From assembly GCA_029204225.1 (NCBI GenBank), contig CM055108.1:23470749-23534748 (forward strand): DNA of 64,000 nucleotides, given 5' to 3'. Of the stretch, positions 24,901-35,600 are shown in pieces. The first letter of the stretch is position 1, and each line of letters starts with the position of its first letter. The notes under the pieces are model-generated. The model did not search any database. It was given only the letters and a program-made list of their open reading frames with translations, and was not told where the DNA came from. The position numbers and the translations under genes are program-made. Origin of the DNA: Diphasiastrum complanatum (Eukaryota; Streptophyta; Lycopodiopsida; Lycopodiales; Lycopodiaceae).

Positions 24901-27900
24901 GGGTTCTAGAGCTAGAATTAGCAAGACACCACCTCTATACATAACATGCTATATGTAGCCCAAACTTTGGAGGGGTTTCCACGCCCTACTACACTTTGAA
25001 TATTCATTCATGTTGTGTGAGCTTTGAAGTCCTCTCTCTCTTGCTTTTGTGTTCTACTCCATAGCTGGTTTTCTGAAGCTTTCATAGTGTGCTTACTATG
25101 CTGTTATGATACTCCATAGCTAGGCCTTGGAATTTGACAATTGGATGGTTACATGTACTGTGATATGCTCTCAGTTGTGAAGTTTAAACCCTTTGTGGGA
25201 TCAAACCAGCTTGTGGATGTTATATTCTTTGCAGATGGGACATAATTATACCAAATGGTGAGAGTTGTGAGATGGAATTTTTCAATCATGTTGGTAAGCA
25301 GACACTTTCTGGAGAAGGAACTCAGAAAGACAGGCTCCCCTGGACAGAAGTGACCAAAAGCCAGAAACAAGTCATTCAAAAGCTGGAGTGGCTAGAGCAA
25401 CTCAAAACTTTCAGGAACATTGTGATTGTTGTGACAGGCATTCTGTGTTTCCAGCTGCCTTTTGAACTAACATACGTACACCTGAACGAAGTTCTTCCTT
25501 ACAACATTTTAAAGTGAGTTACTTTAAGGTTTTAACGTTTACTTTCAAGTATTTGATGGGCAATCTACATTTATATACATACTTACAGCTAAGCCTTAGG
25601 TATGTAGAGAGTTGAGCTGCAAGTTAAGAAGTGAAATATTGCTAGACATGTCTACTGTTTGATTTATGAGTTTTCTAATTAGGAGTACGACCATCTTCGT
25701 CAACAAAATGTATACTTGTTTAAATGATTCATGATTCTTGAATTCACTCAGATTGAAGCCAACATTACTGTCTCATACAACTTCTCATTTGCTCACTTTT
25801 GTCAATAACCTTAAAGTCTTTAGTTGCATTCATTTTAATAGGTATGAGATATGGCTTTTCTTCAATAATCAAAAGTAGCTGATCTAGTTTCTAGGGTAGT
25901 AAGAAGATGGTTAATGATCTATGATACTTGAACATATAGAAGACTTTGTTTGGGCTCTCCAGTAGGTATGTATCTTTGGCACGCCAATGTAAGTATTCCT
26001 AATGCCTATTCTTGAATGCGCCAATGTATCATAATTTTGAGTGAAAGGTAATACATGTGGGAAGCACAACTAATCGGGGGGATGTCCATTGCAGATATGC
26101 TCTCACAGGTTTATATCTTTCAGCCATCCGATATTTCACAAAAATTGGAGGTAAAATTGCTGTCAAGTTGACAAAAACAGAGCATTATTCAAACATGGAG
26201 GCTGAATCTGACAGCCTTATATATAAGGTCGAGTTTGACTGTTTTGATCACTTCTAGCATGACGTGGATCATTGTGTTTCTTTCTTTATTCAGACATTTC
26301 CTTTTATCCTTTCATAGAAAAACAAAGTGATGTGGAGTAGGCATTACTCTTTAGTTCTAATGGTTATATTTTATCGGTTGCAGGTTTTTGGAATATATTT
26401 TATGCAGTCTTACATAGGCTTGTTCTATCATGCTCTTCTTCACAGAGATTTTGGGATTCTGCGACAATTTTTGCTGGAACGCTTAGTTGTATCTGAGGTG
26501 TCAAGATTGGAAACATTATATCAGTTCTTTGTCAAAAGCCTCATGTGGTGATGGCCAGTGGGAATCATTGATGCACTGTTTAGAATCTGATTTTAATAGC
26601 ATTCTATTTCAATGTGCTGCTTTATTATGAAAGAGATTGGTTTGTTGAAAAAAATTATGGAAGATTTTGAACTGAACAGTGGTGCTTCAGGTTATGAACC
26701 TGGTAATGGAAAATTTGGTGCCGTATCTGTCATATCGCTGGGCAAAGCACAAGGCCTTGAGGTGTGTAGAAGGTTTTGTTTGAGTTGGCCATGAGTTTCA
26801 TTAGGCTACCAAAAGAGATAGCTTCCTTTTTTTGTAAACCAGTTGTTTTTTGAATATCAATATCTCTTGCTTTGAAAGATTAAATTGTGGTTTCTGGAAA
26901 GGTGGGAGAAAGAGCAGACCAAGTTATCAAAAGGCAGCATGAAGCCTCAAGCATCAAGGACTGAAAAAGAGTACTTGAAGCCATCATATGCTTCTAGCAT
27001 AGGGAACAATATTCTAGAGGATGGATTGTTTGATGGTATTATACCACCCTTGATCTCAAGTTGGTTCTTGTATAAGTTAGGCCCGTTCCCATCAAAAGAC
27101 AGTAAAAGGAGCAGTATAAATTAAAATGGAAAAATGATTTGCTACAGTGCATAAGATGGAAGTGCCAAAGATTAGAACACACAAACTGTCCGAGGAGAAC
27201 CTGACATAGTAGTTTGCAAACTAATTGGATAAGGCTGATTCTGGTTATGATTTTTACTCGTATGACGATTTCACCCATAAGGTTTGAGTATTACTTCGAA
27301 GCAAAACATGTAAGTTAAACATTAGATCATGTTTGGACCATAGTTGCAGCGAATCGCGATTTGCTGGGTCTGCGAATTGCGGGTCGCGATTCGCGACCCA
27401 GAATCGCAAAAAAAAAAAAAAATTTTTTTTTTTTTTGGTATTTTCAGTAGCTATCCGGTTGTCATTTGCTCTGGTTTTCAGTAAATGTTAATGCTACAGT
27501 TTGGACTATCAACTGTATGGATGATGATCACTTTTGCAATTGGTTCACTGGAGATGTGAGTGCAATGTACATACAGTTGGGGGCATAAATATTGGGCCCT
27601 TCTCGGCGCGCATTTGGACCCCATTTTTATCTACGGGGGGGCGGTAGCCCCCCGGTGGGGGGTTTGGGGGGCAACGCCCCCCAACGGCGGGGTCCGGGGG
27701 CTGCCGGTAGACCCCAGCCCCCACGGTAAGGCCTCTTCATGATTTGGCCTTCCAACTCCCCGAGTGAAAACACACTTTTTGGTGTTTCGCACCCGAAACA
27801 GTCGGCAAACTACACAATCATAATCCCCTCGATTAGAGCTTTCATCTGATACCCATATTGCCTAAATAAATTTAAAAAAAAAAAAAAATCGATTCTACAT

Positions 27901-29577
27901 ATTTTTGGAAAAATCCCGAATCGCGAATCGGAATCGCGATTCTGAATCGCGCTGCAACTATGGTTTGGACAGCGCACCTGGTGCTGTTCAAGGGGGAAAT
28001 TTGTGAGGGCACATAAACATGGAAGGTCCTTTGAAGTGTGGTGATCTTATGTTTGAACCCTTAGAAACTGATTGTTATCAGAGTAACTTCTAAATTATAG
28101 TGCATTGTCCAGATGTATTTGTGCAGCAATCACTTGCCTAATATGTTTAGGAGGGGTTGCAGCGTCTTGATGCTTCTCATTTGCCAGTACAATGCTGTGC
28201 AGACTTAAAGAACTAAAAATCTCAGTGAACAGTCTCAAGGGCCAAAAGACTCTGGTGCCTCCTGCTTCCAAAGAACTTATTATTAGAAGTATGTGAGGCT
28301 ATCTTAAAAATCTTCTTGTTTCACTCTTGACAAGCGTAGACTGAATGCCAGTCTTGAATACTATAAGATGCTCATAAAATAACTGAAAACTTAATTAGAT
28401 TAACAAATTTTAGAATTCCGAACGTAGATCAAATTATCAAAGGCTCTTTGTTAATGTTATGCAGAAGTGTGTAGGTCACCTCATAAGGCAGAGCATGTAT
28501 AGAAGATAAAAACAACTTAAGGAGGTCTACAATTTCAGCATCATCTGAGGCCTGGAATTCGAACTAGAATTTCAACTCAAATATGTCTTTTCAATTGACC
28601 AGTGCATTGGCAGTTGTTTCGAAGCAGAATGAACAAAAAATTGCAAAAACAGTAGCAAAATGGTACCGGATAGCACCAGCAATATCCAGAACTGTCAAGC
28701 AAAACCCTTGCCAAATTTCAGTAGACATTAAAATTCATAACCTTTCAAGAGATTGGCTCCCATATTTGTGACCTAGCTACCAAACAGGACTAAGTTTCAG
28801 GTCGTACTCAAATTTTATAGTTAAATGTTGTTGGCTTTTTGCTGCAGGCAAGAGAAAATGAGATTGCACTGGCTGAAACGTATTGAAAGGAGTTGTCTCT
28901 ATGAAATTCTTGGAGTTGGGGTTGCCATCAATCTCCAATTTACGTCCTCGACCATTTGTTAATCGTTGCCTTCATGCTAAAAGCAAATTTGACCTGCAAG
29001 CTGAAGTTGCTGTTGTTCCGTGTACCATGGAGCATTATTTCTATTGATTTCCTGTTGGATTTGTTTTTACAATTGAAATCTCGCCTAGTTAAGGTTAAGG
29101 TTAGGTTTGAAGTATGGCTAATATGGAGGAGTTAACACAATCAACCCTTAAAGCTTTTCTCACAAGGCAGGCAGTCATGTTGGGGGTGGGCTGAGAAAGC
29201 TCCTATAAACTTTTTTCAAGATTCAGTTCTTGATTTCTTAGAACGTGAATATGGATTAGACCCTGATGAGCTACGGGCAGCAAAAGAATAGCATTTCCTT
29301 CTAGTTGATAAAGTGTTAGACCGGCAACTTACAATTGTGAATGTGAAGAGTTACTGAAAACACTAATGGATGCTGTAATTCAGCTTGCGGTGAACAGTAC
29401 TCGTACAAGCCACTTTTCAGGCCCTTCATGTTTGCTGAGTGTACTTTCCACTGATCCCATGGGTACTCGTGAAAATTTTAGTGCCAAACAGAGGGAAATA
29501 TCTAGTTGGTGTAAGGACTTGAAACCCCTATCTTGAATCCCGAGGTTGAGATGTGTTACAAACCTTGACTAGAATGT

Positions 29578-29616
<39 letters not shown>

Positions 29617-32600
29617 ATGCCCATGACTGATCTCGGGTAGCGTGTCCACACTAGGGACCGGTAGACCAACAACCCGTAAGTTAATTGTGAGTATAAGGGA
29701 ATTGGGGCCCTTATTGTATATGGTCATAATTAATGGTTGTAGGCCTAAACACATGGTGGAGTTGGTATGGGTCTATCAGTGAGTCATTAGGGAACTGGAT
29801 GACGTGGCCCAGATAGGCTGCAGAGGTGTCCAATGAGGTGTCACAGTGCACTACTAGTGGTGCATGGGCCTTGGAAGGTATAAGTATACATGCTGGGCTC
29901 TCACTAGGGGATGCTTGATTTGTGATGAGTAGCTACATGTTGCTGGTGTGACTCCTCTTCCCATGACTCTGATTGATCCATAGCTTGGGGGCTAGATCCG
30001 TACGATCTAGGTTTGGTTGGGTTGTCCACCGGTTCCCATGTGTTGTTGCTTTGTATGGTATGCGTAGACTAGAATCGTGTTGTGAGGACTTTATATTGGT
30101 ATCAGAGCCAGTCTAAGCAGGATTTACCATCGAAAGTGCTGAGTGGAAATCTCGACGTTTCGTGTAGTAAGATGCTAGATTGTGTTTCTTCATGTCTACA
30201 ACAATGCCTATGCACATACGTCAAATTATGAATGTGATGCTTGCTTTTCGTGACTTTTTTAGCCCTATTTTGTGAATTGAGATGTAGGGATCTAATTGAT
30301 GTGCTGTAAGACGGTAGAGCGTTTTTTCATGCCTACAACAATGCCTATGTTGCTAGCTTTGGCCATTACAACATGTACGTCAAGTTATGATGGTGATGAT
30401 ATTTTTTGTGAACTCTATACAACAACGGTATTCCCTTCTTGGATAACAATTGCATTTTTTACTTCTCAAAGATGCTTGGCCTACAAGATTTAGCTCATGC
30501 AATAGCTCACCGTAGTACTCATCTTGATCGTCTTTTATTTATTGGCTTTAGTGTGCATGCAAGCTAGTATATGTGTGTGGATGTGTTCTAGTTAGCGACT
30601 ACAATAGAATCATGACGTTAGTTAGCTCACTCTTTGATAGGATGGTTTGGCCTTAAGACAATTCTTTATTTTACTTGACATTCTATTTGGGCTTCAAATA
30701 TCTTGCAATCAACATTGGAATAAAAAGTTTCAGCCCATTGATACCATGCCTAGATAACAACATCTTTGGAATATGGCTTTCAAGCATCAGCCCTTTCTAA
30801 CGCATGAGTCCCTAGCAGTTTACAACCCTCAACAATAATAAGTCTATGATCGATAATCTCATTATTGAAGTCTGTTGAGTATTGAAGAAGGGCTATTTGG
30901 ATTTTCTATATAAACTATAAAGACATTCATAGTTTTAGTATTTTGTGAAGTTGTCTCAAGTTCTTTCAAGAGCCCTTCTAGCAAAGGTCTTATATATCTT
31001 TGATGATTTAAAAGTAGCAAAACGTTCTAGAGCGTGCATTATTGTTCATCTTTGTGATATAACAATTGGATCTTTCTACTTATCAGGTTTGAAAAGTCTC
31101 CAACTTTGTGTTTGCCTTTCAATGTATTTCAGATTTTCTAGAGCTTGCACTACAGTTTGGGATGGTCACTATGTTTGCATGCTCATTCCCATTGGTTTTT
31201 GCCTTCATTGCAGTTGTGAGTATTTTTCCTCATTTCATTGGCTTTGGCAATTATTATTGATGGTGAAATTGCGAGTACAATTTGCTTAGGTAGTTGGACT
31301 TCGTGATTGTTCTTTGGCATGAAAAATCTTATGTCATATGTTTTTATTCAATTTGACTTTATTCTAGAATAGAGTTAAAAAATTATTCGAACCTTCACCT
31401 TAATCAAAGAATTTGGTTATATATCTATTGACACTTGTTTGCAGATTAATCTAATTGAAATTCGTTCAGACTCCTTGAAATTGCTAGCAATTCGTCGTAG
31501 ACCTATACCACACATTGCCTCATCTATTGGCGCTTGGCTAAACATTTTCCAGGTATGGTGTTACTCCTGTTAGAAGTTTGTGCCTAAAACTACAACCTTT
31601 TGAATGTGGTTTTCTACTCTTTTTCATAGGTTGAAGATTGCTAATCTTTGTGATCTTATTCTTGGAGATTCTAGCAAATTAGAAGGGCCTAACTAAAGTA
31701 TTTGAAAGTATATTCTTATAAGCAGTTAATGTCACTCACATCAAGCGTAAGGTTACGAAGGGGTCTGGGATGTTGTAAATTCCATGTTCACATTTGACAT
31801 TTTTAATCCAATATCATTTATGGTTTGAAGTTTATTTTCATTTCATGCTCATCTTCGATTTTCATTTATGCTAAATTTGATTTATGCTACTGGCTACCTC
31901 CAGCTTCTAGATAGATGTATAATGCATATCAAATTTCAACTTTCAATAGTCATATCAACATTGAGTCTAGTAACTTCAAACTAGTTAATTGTTAAAACTT
32001 AGTACTTCAAACTTGCAACTTTTGACCTAGCACTAAAGTGTAATACCCATCAAAGTCGGTTGAAGAAGAACTACTCACAAGAATACGGATTGTGACAAGA
32101 TCCACCCAACCAACGCCGCGGATGGTTAGAAACTCCTAAACTGATGATGTTTGTCATAAGTACTACGATAGCTAGAGCATGAAAGCAAAGATCTATCGAT
32201 CATTGATAGCCCTAAAGTGAGCGGTGAGGGTATAGATACACTCTTTCAAACCCTAGCCTACACCGGACATGCGAATTCTCCTTTTAGGATCATTCTCATC
32301 CGTGCATAGCTTCAATACCCAATATAGACATCATCCACAACCATTCATGCATGAGGCATTACTTTAGTCATGTAGAAACTATAACCTACTTTGGGAACTA
32401 ATTGTTGCCTTCCGATAGGCCTACTACCAACTATACATACTTAGGGACATAACATTTGTCCCCCTCCCTAATTTTAATTTTGACCTTAGAATGAAAAATG
32501 AGGAGTATTCTTCCTCAATGAATCAGCCTGCTCCCAAGAATAATCATATCCAGAACGTCCCTTCTAATGAACCAAAAGTTCATTCAACAAGTGATTTCTT

Positions 32601-35600
32601 GATTTCTTTGGATGGGTATTCAAAACCTTTTTGGGCTCTAAAGGAGTTTTTTGAGAAATATCTTTGAGGAGATTATCTTCGGATGCTAAGTTTTCCCTTC
32701 ATGTGAATTGAGTTTTAACTGACTCACACAAAATACTACATGTACATTAATACCATCAAGAAGATCTAACCATCCAATTCTCTTAAGAATCTTATATGGT
32801 CCATTAAAATGTCAATAGCTTATAATGTTTACTTGTACGCAAGACATCAAAATATTTGAGATTCTCAAATATATCCCTTGTCCAATGTAAAATTCTCAAG
32901 GATTTCATTTCAAGTTAGTATAATGGTTGGCCAATCCTAAGTTCTTAAAACGTTCTCACGTGCCAATTGCAACATCTCCTACGTATCATGTACAAAATTG
33001 GTTGCTTTCTGAATCTCAATAGTCCCAATCTCAACATTAACAAGTGAGCATGGTTGGAATATATACACAAGCATACATGGACCGTAACTAGTCATTGAAT
33101 GCCTATTACTATCATAAGTAAACTCAATCAACAAAAGATACATTTCCCACTAAGATTGCTTATGTGTGACAAATCTCTTGTCAAAAAAGGAGATGATGTA
33201 AGTATGCGTATGGTGAAAGGCCTTTGCTTACATATGAACAAGTTTGGAGGGAAATAGCGTGTGTCTCTCCAAACCAATATCTCTTCCCAAAAGCTCGAAC
33301 CATATATACCATGCATCCAATCACTGTGAGTGTCTATAAAACATGCAACATTACTTGATCCTATGCCACCCACCTATCTCATTTTCTCAAGATATATTGG
33401 CTTAAAACTTAGTTTATGTAGTGAGCCAACCATTCTGGTGGATGATTCAGTAAAGAAATGTTCGAATGTTGAGTATGAACTATTTTGTGTACGTATGATT
33501 TTTTTTTTTGAGTGATAATGTGAATGTTATTATAACAACATGAACGTAATTCCTTCTAGATTGTCGTGTGACAAAAAGCATGTGATGAAAAGCAAATTTT
33601 ACGTACGTTGATATGTAGATTCATTGATGTGTTCCTAGAAAATTTACGTTATGGAGTACCTCTCGTTTAGACTATAGACCATAAGCTAGATATGATTTCA
33701 AAAGCTTAGCCTGATCTTTTGACCGTCATATATGTTAGTCCAAAAGAGGAAGCTGAAATTATCAAACAAATTGATAACTATTTGAAAAAGGAGCATATTT
33801 GACCTATAAATTTCCATGGGGAGCTCTTGTTCTTCTTAAGGATAAGACAGTTGGTACTTTTGTAATATGTGTGAATTACAACGGGTTTAAAGAATTTACT
33901 ATTAAGAAACAAGTATCCATTATCAACCATGGATGATCTGGCAAATAGATTGAGCGGAGATAAACCATGGTTGGCCCTTACATCATTCAATGCCGAATGT
34001 AGGAATGGGACCCCTATAGGTGCAGTAAGGATGTGCCAACTGTGTCCATTAGTCATGAAGCTTAAGGATATCAAAATGAATGATATTTCTGTGCATAGAG
34101 CTCTTTGGATGATGTAAGTGCTAGCCATGGGTATCTTCCGCTAGCGACATTTGTCTCCCCAATTGACGTTACTCTTCGCAAATAGATGATCAACTTGACC
34201 TCTACCTATGTGGAAGGCACAACAAAGTTGGCTGGGATAATCTAGTTTGAATCTTTGTTTGTGCTGCTGCATACAAAGTTGTAGGTGTGACAAGAGTGTC
34301 AAAGAGACGACACTTACTATGTAGGTACGGGTCCGTATCGACTAGAAAAGATTATCCCTTCCTCAATCAAATGGTAACTACTTTTTTCATGCAAAATATA
34401 GGACTAATGAAGAGTGCCCATAGGTATATATATAGGAAGAGACAAAGTTTGAAGGCTTCTCATCTAATGTGAAATTTTGTCTCTACAAGGAGCAAGATGT
34501 ATTGAATACCATAAATTTGGACTTTACATTGACTTCAATTTCTACCTAAACAAAAGGAGCGATGTATGAAGATGTCACTCCGAACCCTCCCTAGGAGGAG
34601 AGACTAGGATCACATCATCTACATATAACATCAATATGCCACTTAGTATGCAACCTTGAACATTGTCTTGATAATAGTTCTCAGGAACAACAAATAGATT
34701 TGTCCTAGCAATGGTTCCGTATTGTTCCTAGGGCACCTAAGGAGCGGTTCTAAGGAACCATTCCTCAGGCACATTAAAAAAAAAAATTCTAACCCGTCCC
34801 CCTAAAATCCTCTTATGCCTGACTTTTTAGAGGGCAAAAACACGTTCACTAAAATGATTAAATTTTTTTGGAGGTTCCTGAAAAAGTGTTTCGTGTCTTT
34901 AAAAAAAAAAGTTTCTGTTCATGTTCCTATGTTCCTAAGTTCCTATTCCTGTTCAAGAGAACAGTCTGGTGCACAGCTAAGAGCTTATGTAATTAAAACG
35001 TTAATTTCTGAGAATTTTTTATTTTATTTTTATGAATGTGTGTGTCAGCTTTCTGCCATTTCCCAATTTGGAGGCTGGAAGTTGTTCAATTTCACATCCT
35101 GCAAAGAAAGGTCACCATAATTAAAGGCAACCATAATGAAAATGTTATTTCTCTCCTTAAATTTTGCAGTATGTGGAGTAAGCTTGAATGGTTAACATAA
35201 TCACTTCTGCAACTTAGAGGTGACTGGCTGTCAATATGGTATGCAGTATATTGGAGTGGTAGCAATCTGCACAAATTGTGCTCTCTTAGTGTGTCTGTAT
35301 GATCAAGCTGGAAGGTGGAAGATAGAACCCGGCTTAGCTGCCATTCTTATTGTTGAACACTTACTGCTCCTCGCCAAGTTTGGATTCTCATGCTTTGTAC
35401 CTGAGGTATTTCTCCTTGTGCAGATTAAAGCACAAGCACTAAAATATGTTGGCTGGAGCTATGGTATCTATTTCAACACACTGTTGCTTGTTTTCATTCA
35501 GATTTGTTCCAGAGCAAGTGGTTAGCTACTGATTGGTTCCCATGGGTGTTTCAGGAACCTGCATGGGTCAAAGCCAAGCGCATGAAACGTGCCCAAGTGC

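Larger units (their letters stand above)
19819..25139 (+). mobile_element. Ty1/copia retrotransposon, nearly whole
   Basis: A 5321-bp element lies in intron 7, in the same orientation as the host gene. Two 390-bp LTRs (19819-20208, 24750-25139) differ at only three positions, all C/T transitions. ATTGG target duplications flank it; TGGTATCAGAGC (20209-20220) is the primer-binding site and a G-rich polypurine tract precedes the 3' LTR (24741-24749). Parts in order: gag about 20630-21530 with zinc knuckle [14 protein letters not shown] (about 21407-21448); protease about 21580-21900 ([14 protein letters not shown]); GAG-pre-integrase to 22150; integrase about 22180-22800 (DLWGP, SDGGGEF, ERKNQ); RT about 23260-23960 ([19 protein letters not shown]); RNase H about 24200-24690. 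The coding region looks almost intact, with about three breaks. Three differences in 390 bp suggest an age well under a few million years at usual plant rates. Confidence 0.96.
19248..25234 (+). other. intron 7, expanded by a copia insertion
   Basis: A 5987-base intron, of which 5321 bases are the copia element at 19819-25139. Without the element and one target duplication the intron would be about 660 bases. Confidence 0.88.
27036..31132 (+). other. intron 11 (4.1 kb), transposon-rich
   Basis: Contains the hAT element at 27339-27962, a (TG)n tract at 29578-29612, an LTR with primer-binding site at 29613-30096 and a short duplicated block (about 30181-30260 and 30315-30410, both with CTACAACAATGCCTATG). 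The ends pair in phase: GATG before the donor and ATTTTCTAGAG after the acceptor give aspartate. Confidence 0.8.
31553..35246 (+). other. intron 13 (3.7 kb) with retroelement scraps
   Basis: Holds a minus-strand gypsy integrase tail, a plus-strand gypsy RT scrap and a minus-strand copia RT scrap (listed separately). The parts 31553-32450 and 34690-35246 show no recognised element. Confidence 0.7.

Noticed and set aside
27560-27742. Gly/Pro-rich frame at 27.6 kb
   Set aside because: It lies in the GC-rich core of the hAT element; composition explains it.
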